Of a DNA stretch of 64,000 bases, positions 1 through 8,655 are shown piece after piece. Positions within the stretch are counted from its first letter, which is position 1, and every line of letters begins with the position of its first letter. The notes below the pieces were generated by a model. The model worked only from the letters and a program-made list of their open reading frames with translations, did not search any database and was not told the DNA's origin. A program made the position numbers and the translations under genes. Source of the stretch: Chryseobacterium sp. ZHDP1 (GTDB lineage: Bacteria; Bacteroidota; Bacteroidia; Flavobacteriales; Weeksellaceae); assembly GCF_018603435.1 (NCBI RefSeq), contig NZ_CP075682.1, positions 1,302,001 to 1,366,000 of the forward strand, given 5' to 3'.

Positions 1-2
1 TC

Positions 3-152
3 AACCAGTTTTACGGATTGATTGTTATTCTTGCCGGAGTTCTTTTAACGAACGTGACTAAATATTTTAAGCTTTCCAAGCGGTCTAAAGTGAAAATAAG
101 AAGAGTGATAAGACACGTGAACAAAACCGCAAGACCTTATCAGCCAATATAA
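3..152 (+). CDS. C-terminal end of a membrane protein, possibly EamA/DMT transporter (5' truncated by window)
   Basis: An open frame enters from the window edge and stops at 150-152. The visible 49 residues contain one hydrophobic helix (about residues 3-16, FYGLIVILAGVLLTN) followed by a basic cytoplasmic tail. A final transmembrane helix with a short Lys/Arg-rich tail is the usual end of EamA/drug-metabolite transporters, but too little is visible to be certain. metN follows after only 14 nt, so the two are probably co-transcribed. Confidence 0.5.
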   Translation, partial: NQFYGLIVILAGVLLTNVTKYFKLSKRSKVKIRRVIRHVNKTARPYQPI

Positions 153-166
153 AATTTAAGTAAAAA

Positions 167-1195
167 ATGATAGAGATAAAGAATGTTTCAAAAACATTTC
201 ATCAGAAAAAACAGTCGTTTAAGGCGCTGAATAATGTAAGTCTGACGATTGAACAGGGCGATATTGTAGGAATCATCGGATTTTCGGGAGCGGGAAAAAG
301 TACGTTAATCCGAACGGTGAATCTTCTTGAAAAACCTGACAGCGGTGAAATTGTGATTAACGGAAAGGATTTTACGAAATTAAATTCGAGACAATTAGCC
401 CAGGAAAGGAAAAAGATCGGGATGATTTTTCAGCATTTTAATCTGCTTTCTTCGAGAACTGTTTTTGAAAATATTGCGCTTCCGTTAGAGCTGGATCATG
501 TCAGCAAAACTGAAATTAATAAAAAAGTAAATGAACTGCTGAAAATCGTAGGACTGGAAGACAAAGCAAATGATTATCCTAAAAGTCTTTCGGGAGGACA
601 AAAACAGAGGGTTGCTATTGCAAGGGCTTTAGCAAATGATCCTTATCTCCTGCTCTGTGATGAAGCGACGAGTGCGCTCGATCCTGCAACCACACAATCG
701 ATTTTACAATTGTTGAGGGATATTAATCAGAGACTTGGAATTACGATTTTGCTGATTACGCACGAAATGGAAGTCATCAAAACGGTTTGCAACCATGTTG
801 CGGTAATCGACAAAGGTCAACTATTAATTAAAGGAACTTTAAGCGAGATTGTCTCGAACAAAGAGAATCCTATCATTAAACAATTTTTAAACTCTAGTGT
901 TATGACGATACCACAGGAACTGAATAAAAAACTACAGCAAGAGCCACAAGACGGATTATTTCCATTGGTGGAAGTAGAACTTAATGAAAATATATCGGTG
1001 GAAGAACTGCTTTCCATTGTTTACGATAAATATAAAATTCCATACAAACTGCTGAAAGCGGATGTTGAATATTTAGGCGATTCCAATTTTGGAAAACTAT
1101 TGCTTCAGCTTCAAGGAGAAGAGGAGAAAAATCAGCAGGCCATTTATTATTTCAATCAGAATAAAATTCAAAATACGGTAAGAGGATATGCTTAG
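167..1195 (+). CDS. metN: Methionine ABC transporter ATP-binding protein MetN
   Basis: ATPase subunit of the MetNIQ D/L-methionine importer, acting on the cytoplasmic side of the inner membrane. The 342 residues match the family length. Walker A GFSGAGKST is at residues 38-46, the signature LSGGQ near 141 and Walker B LLLCDEATSALDP near 161-173. After about residue 265 there is a C-terminal NIL-type ferredoxin-like domain, which in E. coli MetN binds methionine and mediates trans-inhibition; this supports MetN over other ATPases. The 3' end overlaps metI by 8 nt, implying translational coupling. No SAM riboswitch is evident just upstream. Confidence 0.93.
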   Translation: MIEIKNVSKTFHQKKQSFKALNNVSLTIEQGDIVGIIGFSGAGKSTLIRTVNLLEKPDSGEIVINGKDFTKLNSRQLAQERKKIGMIFQHFNLLSSRTVFENIALPLELDHVSKTEINKKVNELLKIVGLEDKANDYPKSLSGGQKQRVAIARALANDPYLLLCDEATSALDPATTQSILQLLRDINQRLGITILLITHEMEVIKTVCNHVAVIDKGQLLIKGTLSEIVSNKENPIIKQFLNSSVMTIPQELNKKLQQEPQDGLFPLVEVELNENISVEELLSIVYDKYKIPYKLLKADVEYLGDSNFGKLLLQLQGEEEKNQQAIYYFNQNKIQNTVRGYA

Positions 1196-1844
1196 TGATA
1201 CGGTGATTTCTCTTTTATCAAAGGGAATTTGGGAGACGGTTTTTATGACGTTTGTTTCGGGGTTTTTCGGATTTGTTCTGGGTTTGCCTGTCGGAATTCT
1301 ATTGTTTTTAACACGGAAAGGACAGCTTTTGGAAAATGTAATTTATAACAGGATTTTATCTGTTCTGGTGAATATTTTCCGTTCTATTCCTTTTATTATT
1401 TTAATTGTGTGGATGATTCCTTTCACGAGAAGTCTGGTGGGAACGTCTATCGGGGTAAACGCAGCTTTGGTTCCTTTAAGCATCGGAGCGGCTCCTTTTA
1501 TCGCAAGACTGGTAGAAAACAGCTTACTGGAAGTTCCTCATGGACTAATTGAAACCGCAAGAGCTTTGGGAGCAAGCCCGTTTCAGATTATCAGAAAAAT
1601 ATTATTACCGGAAGCACTTCCTTCTTTGATTAATAACGCAACAATTACCTTAATTACGCTTGTCGGCTATTCTGCGATGGGAGGAGCTGTCGGAGCCGGC
1701 GGATTGGGACAGATCGGTTATCAGTACGGCTACATCGGTTATGATGCCGTGATTATGAATCTTGTGTTGGGATTGCTGGTTGCGATTGTTTTTATCATTC
1801 AGTTTTCGGGAGACCGATTAGCGAAGAGGTTTGATCATCGTTGA
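1188..1844 (+). CDS. metI: Methionine ABC transporter permease MetI
   Basis: Membrane permease of the methionine importer, 218 aa with about five transmembrane helices. The EAA loop that contacts MetN is visible around residues 120-145 (ETARALGASPFQIIRKILLPEA). The sequence GGAVGAGGLGQIGYQYGY near residue 165-180 is typical of MetI. The start overlaps the end of metN, so MetN and MetI should be made in equal amounts. The solute-binding protein gene metQ follows after 249 nt that hold a long hairpin, so it may be controlled separately. Confidence 0.93.
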   Translation: MLSDTVISLLSKGIWETVFMTFVSGFFGFVLGLPVGILLFLTRKGQLLENVIYNRILSVLVNIFRSIPFIILIVWMIPFTRSLVGTSIGVNAALVPLSIGAAPFIARLVENSLLEVPHGLIETARALGASPFQIIRKILLPEALPSLINNATITLITLVGYSAMGGAVGAGGLGQIGYQYGYIGYDAVIMNLVLGLLVAIVFIIQFSGDRLAKRFDHR

Positions 1845-1847
1845 GTT

Positions 1848-1925
1848 TTTTGAGTGGGAGGGTTTTTGAGTTGGAGGGTGTGAGTGTTTGAGTGTGTGAG
1901 AGTGAGTGTGTGTGAGTATTTTGAA
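1848..1925 (+). repeat. G/T-rich low-complexity repeat downstream of metI
   Basis: About 80 nt made almost entirely of degenerate GAGTGTG/GTGAGAG units with strong strand asymmetry (nearly no C on the top strand). It lies right after the metI stop codon. No coding potential is apparent. It looks like a slippage-prone intergenic tract. Confidence 0.6.
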
Positions 1926-1986
1926 AATAATGTGATAAGTGTGAATGTGAAATAGTGTGGTGGTTTGAAAATTTCAGCCATCAATC

Positions 1987-2075
1987 GGGCGAAAATCAGC
2001 AAAAAGGAGTAAAAGCCATATTTATTTATTAAAGAATTTTAAAAATCTAACCTTTTTGCTTTTCGCCCTTTTTTT
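1987..2075 (+). terminator. Long hairpin plus T-run between metI and metQ (terminator or attenuator)
   Basis: The left arm 1987-2007 (GGGCGAAAA, three-base bulge TCA, GCAAAAAGG) pairs with 2051-2068 (CCTTTTTGC, TTTTCGCCC) to give 18 base pairs, followed at once by seven T residues at 2069-2075. The AT-rich loop is 43 nt. It ends only 18 nt before the metQ start. It must reduce read-through from metNI into metQ, or act as a regulated leader; no known riboswitch motif is recognised in the loop. Confidence 0.7.
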
Positions 2076-2093
2076 AAAAGAAAATAATTTACA

Positions 2094-2906
2094 ATGAAAA
2101 AAATAAAGATTTTAAGTTTTTTAGCGGCGGGTTTGTTAGCATTTACCGGCTGTAATTCATCAAAAAAAGAGGATCCGAACTTTATAAAAGTAGGAATAAC
2201 TTCAGGACCGGAACAGGAAATTGCCGAAGTGGCGAAAAAAGTAGCGAAGGAAAAATACAACCTTGAAGTAGAGCTGGTTTCCTTCAACGATTATGTGGTT
2301 CCCAATGAAGCTCTGAATAACGGTGATATTGACGCCAATGCTTTTCAGCACGTTCCTTATTTAACCGAACAATCCAAACAGAGAGGATATAAATTAGCGG
2401 TTGTAGGAAATACTTTTGTTTACCCTATCGTTGCGTATTCAAAGAAAATTAAAAGCATCAATGAACTTCAGAACGGAAGCACAGTTGTAATTCCGAATGA
2501 TCCTACCAATGGCGGACGTTCCTTACTTCTTTTACAGAAAAACGGTTTGCTGAAACTGAAAGACGGCATCGGACTTTTACCGAAAGTAACGGATATTGTT
2601 GCCAATCCTAAACAGTTAAAAATCCTTGAAATTGAAGCGCCGCAACTGCCGAGAGTGTTGGATGATAAAGAAGTGGTGATTGCCATTATCAACAATAATT
2701 TTGCGGCTCAGGCGGGATTGGATGCCGATAAACAGGGAATTTTCAAAGAAGATAAAGATTCTCCTTATGTAAATGTAATTGTTTCAAGAGAAGATAACAA
2801 AACCTCCGAAAAGGTAAAAAATTTCGTAAAAGCCTATGAATCTGATGAAGTGGTAAAAAAGGCGGAAGAAATTTTCAAAGGCGGTGCTGTAAAAGGCTGG
2901 AACTGA
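2094..2906 (+). CDS. metQ: Methionine-binding lipoprotein MetQ
   Basis: Periplasmic solute-binding lipoprotein (NlpA/MetQ family) that delivers methionine to MetNI. It has 270 aa, with a lipoprotein signal ending in FTGC (Cys 20), so it is probably membrane-anchored. The mature protein starts with the family pattern IKVGITSGPEQEIAEVA, and NAFQHVPYL near residue 80-90 and the N-rich stretch AIINNNFAAQAG near 200 are typical ligand-site segments. It completes the metNIQ locus, but a strong terminator-like hairpin separates it from metI. Confidence 0.92.
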   Translation: MKKIKILSFLAAGLLAFTGCNSSKKEDPNFIKVGITSGPEQEIAEVAKKVAKEKYNLEVELVSFNDYVVPNEALNNGDIDANAFQHVPYLTEQSKQRGYKLAVVGNTFVYPIVAYSKKIKSINELQNGSTVVIPNDPTNGGRSLLLLQKNGLLKLKDGIGLLPKVTDIVANPKQLKILEIEAPQLPRVLDDKEVVIAIINNNFAAQAGLDADKQGIFKEDKDSPYVNVIVSREDNKTSEKVKNFVKAYESDEVVKKAEEIFKGGAVKGWN

Positions 2907-2913
2907 TTTGAGG

Positions 2914-2999
2914 GAATTGTGAATGGTGAATAGTGAATTTTTCCGTTATGCTTTAAAATTCATCACTAACAATCCACCATTGACAATTCACCATTGACA
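2914..2999. repeat. Intergenic short repeats of the (G)TGAATGGTGAAT type
   Basis: The strand carries GTGAATGGTGAATAGTGAAT, and about 35 nt further on partly inverted copies (CACCATTGACAATTCACCATTGAC). The two halves are imperfectly complementary, giving a long weak fold after metQ. There is no T-run, so it is not a classical terminator; it resembles dispersed intergenic repeats. Confidence 0.5.
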
Positions 3000-3118
3000 T
3001 TTTAAAAAAGTCTATTATTATATATTCAGACATTGTTTCAGTTTTTTGAAATGATGTCTTTTTTATTTTCAAATCACGGGTTATTAAAAATTATTTATTT
3101 AAAAATATATTTTCTCAA

Positions 3119-3149
3119 TTTGAGATAATAAAATTTTTTGCTATTTTTG
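3119..3149 (+). promoter_or_regulatory. Bacteroidota-type promoter of the GH3 gene (TTTG-N19-TATTTTTG)
   Basis: TTTG at 3119-3122 and TATTTTTG at 3142-3149 are separated by 19 nt, an exact match to the -33/-7 consensus of the Bacteroidota primary sigma factor. The expected start point is a few nt downstream, leaving a leader of roughly 20 nt before the ATG at 3173. No Shine-Dalgarno sequence is present, as usual for the phylum. Confidence 0.75.
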
Positions 3150-3172
3150 TTTCCAATCAAAAAAGGCTTTTT

Positions 3173-5434
3173 ATGTTTAAGAAAACCGCCATTGTAAGTT
3201 TATTCACATTTATTTCTGCTTCTTATATGGCTCAAAATACACCGCTTCCTGTTTATTTAGACGAATCCAAACCTGTGGAATTACGGGTAAAAGATGCCCT
3301 TTCCAGAATGACTCTGGAAGAAAAAGTGGCGATGCTTCATGCCCAGTCAAAATTCAGTTCGCCGGGAGTTCCGAGATTGGGAATTCCTGAATTCTGGACA
3401 ACGGACGGTCCTCACGGAGTTCGCCCGGAAGTGATGTGGGACGAATGGAATCAGGCAGGCTGGACGAACGACTCCATTATCGCCTATCCTGCTTTAACGG
3501 CACTTTCCGCGACATGGAATAAAAAAATGTCCTGGAATTACGGTAAAGCATTGGGTGAAGAAGCCCGTTACCGAAAAAAAGATATTCTTCTGGGACCAGG
3601 AGTTAATATTTACAGAACTCCACTCAACGGAAGAAATTTCGAATACATGGGTGAAGATCCTTATCTGACTTCAAAAATGGTAGTTCCTTACATCAAAGGA
3701 GTACAATCCAACGGTGTGGCAACTTCTGTAAAGCATTTCGCCCTGAACAATCAGGAAATGTTCCGCCATACCAGCAATGTAAAAGTGGACGACAGAACGT
3801 TGTACGAAATTTATCTTCCGGCTTTCAAAGCGGCTGTAACAGAAGGTGATTCTTGGACGATCATGGGAGCTTATGATATGTATAAAGGTCAGTATTCTAG
3901 CCAGAACCAATATCTTCTGAACGATATTTTAAAAGGAGAATGGAAATATAAAGGGGTCGTGGTTTCCGACTGGGGTGCTGTTAACAATACCGAACAGGCT
4001 ATCCATAACGGACTGGATTTGGAATTCGGAAGCTGGACAAACGGACTTTCAGCAGGTACAAAAAATGCTTACGACAATTATTATCTGGCAAAGCCTTATT
4101 TAGATTTAATTAAATCCGGAAAAGTAGGAACGAAAGAGTTGGACGATAAGGTTTCAAGGCTTTTAAATCTTGCGTATAAAACAACAATGAACCGAAACAA
4201 ACCTTTCGGAAATATCGCTTCAGAAGAGCATAAAGCTATTGCAAAAGAAATCGGGGAAGAAGGAATTGTATTGTTGAAAAATCAGGGAAATATTCTTCCG
4301 ATTGATCTGAATAAAGCTAAAAAAATAGCGGTCATTGGTGAAAATGCTATTAAAATCATGACCGTTGGCGGAGGTTCTTCTTCATTAAAAGTAAAATACG
4401 AAACGCTTCCTTTAGACGGAATTAAGGCGAGATTCGGGAAACAGTCGGATGTACAATACGCAAGAGGTTATGTGGGAGACATCGGCGGAGAATACAATGG
4501 GGTAAAATCCGGACAGGATTTAAAAGATAACCGTTCTGAAGCTGAATTATTAAACGAAGCCGTAGAACTGGCAAAAAAATCTGATTATGTTATTTTCGTT
4601 GGAGGATTAAACAAAGCAGATTTTCAGGACAGTGAAGGGAACGACAGAAAAAGTTACGGATTGCCTTACAATCAGGATAATGTAATTGCTGCATTGGCAA
4701 AGGCGAATAAAAATCTTGCGGTTGTTCTGGTTTCCGGAAATGCGGTGGCAATGCCGTGGATTAAAGAAGTTCCGACTGTTGTTCAGGCTTGGTATTTGGG
4801 TTCTGAGGCAGGAAATTCTATTGCTTCGGTTTTAGCAGGTGATGCAAACCCATCAGGAAAACTGCCTTTCACTTTCCCTGTGAAACTGGAAGACAATTCT
4901 GCGCATCAGTTGGGAGAATATCCCGGAAATAAAGCGGAATTGGCAGCGGATAAAGGCAAAGATCAGAAAAATCCGATCAACATCGCATACAATGAAGGAA
5001 TTTTTGTGGGATACCGATGGCATGATACGAAAAAAATAAAACCTTTATTCAGTTTCGGACATGGTTTAAGCTACACCACTTTCGAATTTGGAAAAGCCAA
5101 AGTCGATAAAACAACGATGTCTCAGGATGATAAAATCACGTTTACGGTTTCTGTGAAAAATACAGGGAAAAGAGCCGGAGCGGAAGTTGCCCAACTGTAT
5201 ATTTCCGACCTTAAATCGTCTGTTGAAAGACCGGCTAAAGAATTAAAAGGTTTTGAAAAAGTGTATCTGAATCCGGGAGAAGAAAAAGAAGTAACATTTA
5301 CCATTGATCAATCTGCTTTAAGTTTCTTCGATCCCCAAAAACATGATTGGGTTGCAGAACCGGGAGATTTTGAAGCACAGATCGGTAATTCTTCCGATGC
5401 CATAAAAACGAAGGTGAAGTTTACGTTAAAGTAA
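3173..5434 (+). CDS. bglX: Secreted/periplasmic glycoside hydrolase family 3 beta-glucosidase (BglX-like)
   Basis: Hydrolyses terminal beta-linked glucose (or xylose) from oligosaccharides, probably in the periplasm. The protein has 753 aa: a Sec signal peptide (cleavage near residue 20), a GH3 N-terminal barrel (about 35-335), a GH3 C-terminal alpha/beta sandwich (about 385-620) and a fibronectin-III-like domain (about 670-745). The nucleophile motif is visible as VVVSDWG, with the catalytic Asp at residue 266. KHFALNNQE near 185-195 is the conserved GH3 substrate-pocket motif. It stands alone between its own promoter and terminator, with no SusC/SusD pair, so it is not part of a visible polysaccharide locus. 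Confidence 0.93.
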   Translation: MFKKTAIVSLFTFISASYMAQNTPLPVYLDESKPVELRVKDALSRMTLEEKVAMLHAQSKFSSPGVPRLGIPEFWTTDGPHGVRPEVMWDEWNQAGWTNDSIIAYPALTALSATWNKKMSWNYGKALGEEARYRKKDILLGPGVNIYRTPLNGRNFEYMGEDPYLTSKMVVPYIKGVQSNGVATSVKHFALNNQEMFRHTSNVKVDDRTLYEIYLPAFKAAVTEGDSWTIMGAYDMYKGQYSSQNQYLLNDILKGEWKYKGVVVSDWGAVNNTEQAIHNGLDLEFGSWTNGLSAGTKNAYDNYYLAKPYLDLIKSGKVGTKELDDKVSRLLNLAYKTTMNRNKPFGNIASEEHKAIAKEIGEEGIVLLKNQGNILPIDLNKAKKIAVIGENAIKIMTVGGGSSSLKVKYETLPLDGIKARFGKQSDVQYARGYVGDIGGEYNGVKSGQDLKDNRSEAELLNEAVELAKKSDYVIFVGGLNKADFQDSEGNDRKSYGLPYNQDNVIAALAKANKNLAVVLVSGNAVAMPWIKEVPTVVQAWYLGSEAGNSIASVLAGDANPSGKLPFTFPVKLEDNSAHQLGEYPGNKAELAADKGKDQKNPINIAYNEGIFVGYRWHDTKKIKPLFSFGHGLSYTTFEFGKAKVDKTTMSQDDKITFTVSVKNTGKRAGAEVAQLYISDLKSSVERPAKELKGFEKVYLNPGEEKEVTFTIDQSALSFFDPQKHDWVAEPGDFEAQIGNSSDAIKTKVKFTLK

Positions 5435-5458
5435 TCTTACTTATATATTTCTAAAACG

Positions 5459-5487
5459 AAATGCCCGGATTTTCTCCGGGCATTTTT
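5459..5487 (+). terminator. Rho-independent terminator after the GH3 gene
   Basis: A nine-base-pair stem ATGCCCGGA/TCCGGGCAT (5461-5469 with 5475-5483), loop TTTTC, followed by TTTT. It lies 26 nt after the bglX stop codon. Confidence 0.85.
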
Positions 5488-5505
5488 CGTATAAAAAATT
5501 TTCAA

Positions 5506-5550
5506 TTACGGAAAACCGTAAAAAATTTATTTTTCATGTATTTACATTTG
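5506..5550 (+). promoter_or_regulatory. Palindromic operator candidate plus -7 box upstream of the PLD-like module
   Basis: A perfect palindrome TTACGG-AAAA-CCGTAA (5506-5521) is followed after 21 nt by TACATTTG (5543-5550), which matches the Bacteroidota -7 box TAnnTTTG. The palindrome therefore covers or abuts the -33 region, a position suited to an activator or repressor. The coding region starts 75 nt downstream. Confidence 0.5.
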
Positions 5551-5625
5551 TATCATAAAACTGATTCATTAAAACAGAAATCATAGTTTAATTTTTTCTC
5601 CATTTAAAACTCTATAACCATAATT

Positions 5626-7692
5626 ATGAATACAATGATTCAAGATTCAATTTCTAATACAGATGATATTTTACTAAGAATAAAATCTGAACTAAGAAAC
5701 GCAAAATCCGAAATTCTGATTGCTATGGCTTGGTTCACCAATCAGGATTTGTATGAAATTATTAAAGAAAAACTTCTGCAAAACGTAAAAGTTTTACTGG
5801 TTCTTTCTGATCAGCCCGATAATGAAAAACTCGATTTTGATATTTTGGTAAGTCAGGGCTTACATTTTACGAAAATCAGGAATATTGGTTACGGAATGAT
5901 GAATCTGAAATTTTGTGTGATAGACCGTACTATCGCCATTTCTGGTTCCTATAATTGGTCAAATAATGCCAAAAATAATCATGAACAGGTTTTGGTAACC
6001 AATTTCCCTAAAACAGTAAATGAACTTACAGAAAGTTTTTTCAAGATCAAAGACCGAGTAGAAAAACTCAACAACGGACTGAGTCTTGAAGAAATTGAGA
6101 GAGAAGAAAACGCATCATTTCTTCCGGTAATGAATCCTTTAAAATCTGAAAGCCCAAATAAACCATTGAATTTCCAGGAGCAATCTCTGAAAGATTTTAA
6201 AGATGTTCTGGATAGCATTATAGCCACAGAAGTCGGCTCATTCGATAAAAATCTTCTGAAAGAAAACGCTTATCAAAGAGCTTTTGAAAATCAGGGCGAT
6301 CATCAGGTTCTTCCACAAGCGATGGATAGTCTTTACTCGAATTTCATTAACGAAATAGAAGTGATTGCAGAGAAGAAAACCAGACTTAAAAACAGAATTG
6401 AAGAGCAATTGAAAGTCAGCATCAGTAACGTAGAAATGAAAACTCAGAATGAGATTGACACACTAAATTATAATCTGGATGCTGAAATACAAAACACAGA
6501 AAATAATATTCGGGAAACCGAGAAAAATATTGAGGATAAAAAACAGCTTATAGAATCTAATAATTCCATCAAAATTCCTTTCATTCAGGATAAAATTGAT
6601 GTACTGATGAAAAAAATAAACGAATTGAAAGTTGATTTTGTAAAACCTCCTGTTAACTGGCCTTTAACGGTTACTTTAGGATTTATAGGTATCATGCTTT
6701 TATCGTATATATTCGTATTTTATTCTTCTGTTGCCTATATATTTATTTTTTCGAAAAATGAAACACTATCCGCTTTAAACAGAGGTACAGTTCCGGAAAC
6801 ACCGGAAGTTTTTAATTCTGATGCCATCACACAAATTTGGAACAAAGGAGCCGGCGGAATATTATTTCTGTTCCTTTTCGTCAGTATTCCTTTAGGATTA
6901 GGAATGATGAAACTCATCATGCCCAATAAAGAAGAACCATCTGATAAAGAAAGCAGCGTAAGTAATACATTGAAGAGACTGTTTAACAATTACGGAGGCA
7001 TATTTTTAATTTTTCTGGTTGATTGCTTTATCGCTTATCGGGTGGCAAAAAATATCAACTTTATAGAATATTTAACCAACCGTACCGATAAGCAGTTAGA
7101 ATTTAAAGATATTTTACAGACGGAAAACTTTTGGCTGGTCTTTATTCTTGGGACTTTAGGAGTATACTTATTTGGAATTGTTACAGAAAAATTCTATCAG
7201 TCCTATCATAAAAGAACTAAAACGCACCATCAGGAAAAAACTGAATTCGTTGTTAAAAAACTGGAAGAAGAAATGCAGGAGCACCGACTGGAAATTAATA
7301 GCCTGAAAGAGGAAAACAACAGATTAAGCAGTGAAATTTCCGCATCGGAAAGAAATAAAATAAACTTTACAAAGCAGCTTCAGGATTTACCAATGCAGAC
7401 GAATACCAAGATCAATAATCTGAAACAAATGTTACTGACCTTTAAAGAAAAAGTGGAAAATCTTGCTCATATTTATCAAAGTCAGGTAGATAACGACAGA
7501 CTTCCGATCTCCAAACCAGAAATGAAAAACCGAGTGAACATCTTTATGGAAGGCTGGAGCAAATATTTATTTGAAATTTATGCAGTTCCGAAAGCTGAAG
7601 CAAAAACAACTGAAGCCATTAGAGAATGCGAAAAATGGCTGAATATGATTGCTTTTAATGAAAGTTTTACTACCGACTTCGCCCAAAATTAA
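5626..7692 (+). CDS. Membrane protein with degenerate PLD-like domain and coiled coils
   Basis: 688 aa, no signal peptide. Residues 10-145 resemble a single phospholipase-D-like nuclease domain (ILIAMAWFTNQDLYEII, then the HKD region and SGSYNWSNNA). The HxKxxxxD motif reads N93-x-K95-x4-D100: the catalytic His is replaced by Asn, so phosphodiesterase activity is doubtful. A helical coiled-coil segment (about 235-335) precedes two transmembrane regions (about 345-375 and 410-430), then two more (about 460-480 and 505-522) and a second coiled coil (about 530-625). The lipoprotein gene 7707-8654 follows after 14 nt. Single-motif PLD-like domains normally dimerise; here it may serve as a sensor or scaffold. 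The function is unknown. Confidence 0.75.
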   Translation: MNTMIQDSISNTDDILLRIKSELRNAKSEILIAMAWFTNQDLYEIIKEKLLQNVKVLLVLSDQPDNEKLDFDILVSQGLHFTKIRNIGYGMMNLKFCVIDRTIAISGSYNWSNNAKNNHEQVLVTNFPKTVNELTESFFKIKDRVEKLNNGLSLEEIEREENASFLPVMNPLKSESPNKPLNFQEQSLKDFKDVLDSIIATEVGSFDKNLLKENAYQRAFENQGDHQVLPQAMDSLYSNFINEIEVIAEKKTRLKNRIEEQLKVSISNVEMKTQNEIDTLNYNLDAEIQNTENNIRETEKNIEDKKQLIESNNSIKIPFIQDKIDVLMKKINELKVDFVKPPVNWPLTVTLGFIGIMLLSYIFVFYSSVAYIFIFSKNETLSALNRGTVPETPEVFNSDAITQIWNKGAGGILFLFLFVSIPLGLGMMKLIMPNKEEPSDKESSVSNTLKRLFNNYGGIFLIFLVDCFIAYRVAKNINFIEYLTNRTDKQLEFKDILQTENFWLVFILGTLGVYLFGIVTEKFYQSYHKRTKTHHQEKTEFVVKKLEEEMQEHRLEINSLKEENNRLSSEISASERNKINFTKQLQDLPMQTNTKINNLKQMLLTFKEKVENLAHIYQSQVDNDRLPISKPEMKNRVNIFMEGWSKYLFEIYAVPKAEAKTTEAIRECEKWLNMIAFNESFTTDFAQN

Positions 7693-7706
7693 ACTTAAAT
7701 ATTTTT

Positions 7707-8654
7707 ATGAAAACAAAATTTACCTTAAGCATTTTAGCAATCACATTTCTTCTGTTTAATTGTTGTAAAACACCTGAAAAGTCTTTTACGAAAATTCATG
7801 ATTATAACGTATTAATTGTGCCTGATTTATCTAACAGAATCAACAAAGAAATCCATCCTAAACCTGTAAACGACACACTGTTAATCAATAATATAATAGG
7901 CAACATTGAGCATTTATTACAGACAAATAACAGACAAATGAATCAGCTTGATGTCTATAAACTGGATTTTATCAACCGGGGAATTTTGAACAAGAATGTA
8001 GTGGATCCAAAAGATCTGGAAATTAATTTCAAAAAATTTGAGAATAACTTATCGGCATCCTCTGAATACAAAAGAAAAAGTTTGAAATCTGATGTATTGA
8101 AATTTAAATCCGGGGTTTCAAAGATTTACAATTATTCTTTACAAAATTCTTCCGGTTCCGATGTTTGGAATTACTTCAATGAGACAATCAAAAGTTCCAT
8201 CATAAATAATCCCGATAAAATTGATAGCACAGCAAAAACGATTAAAAATACAAAGAATATTGTTGTACTTTTTACAGACGGCTATATAGAAAGTACCAAT
8301 AACGATTTGGGATATACATTCGACCAAAAATTAATCAAAAAAATAAGAACCGAGTTTTTGAATAGTAAATCCACTGACCTCGAAAAATTTATCAGTTCAA
8401 AACCTGAATATTTAATTAAAAAAACGTCTAATAACCTTCACGATATTAATATTTTAATTTTAGAAATGGTAGACAGATCGCTTGATAAAAATGGTTCAAC
8501 AACCATTCAGCCAACAGATTTTGAGATCATGAAAATCATCTGGACAAAATGGCTGAAAGATTCCGGAGCATCACATGTTGAAATTTATCCTGCTTTTTCT
8601 AAAGAAACAGACTCTTTTGAAGCGTTAAAAAAATTCATGAAAGAAATTAAATAA
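7707..8654 (+). CDS. VWA-like lipoprotein of unknown function, partner of the PLD-like membrane protein
   Basis: 315 aa with a lipoprotein-type signal (MKTKFTLSILAITFLLFNC), so it is exported and lipid-anchored. The mature part opens with YNVLIVPDLSNRI, and later has NIVVLFTDGYIE near residue 185-200. A DxSxx motif plus a downstream T-D-G on a beta strand is the MIDAS layout of von Willebrand A domains, although the third DxSxS Ser is replaced by Arg. The fold assignment is an inference. It follows the preceding gene by 14 nt with no promoter between, so the two form an operon linking a cytoplasmic/membrane protein to a periplasmic metal-ion-binding-like domain. Confidence 0.65.
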   Translation: MKTKFTLSILAITFLLFNCCKTPEKSFTKIHDYNVLIVPDLSNRINKEIHPKPVNDTLLINNIIGNIEHLLQTNNRQMNQLDVYKLDFINRGILNKNVVDPKDLEINFKKFENNLSASSEYKRKSLKSDVLKFKSGVSKIYNYSLQNSSGSDVWNYFNETIKSSIINNPDKIDSTAKTIKNTKNIVVLFTDGYIESTNNDLGYTFDQKLIKKIRTEFLNSKSTDLEKFISSKPEYLIKKTSNNLHDINILILEMVDRSLDKNGSTTIQPTDFEIMKIIWTKWLKDSGASHVEIYPAFSKETDSFEALKKFMKEIK

Positions 8655-8655
8655 C

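Noticed and set aside
1845..2093. SAM riboswitch ahead of metQ
   Set aside because: The hairpin is a simple two-arm stem with an AT-rich loop; no motif of a known SAM or methionine-related riboswitch is recognisable.
3173..5434. Polysaccharide utilisation locus around the GH3 gene
   Set aside because: No SusC/SusD pair, sugar transporter or regulator is adjacent; the gene has its own promoter and terminator.
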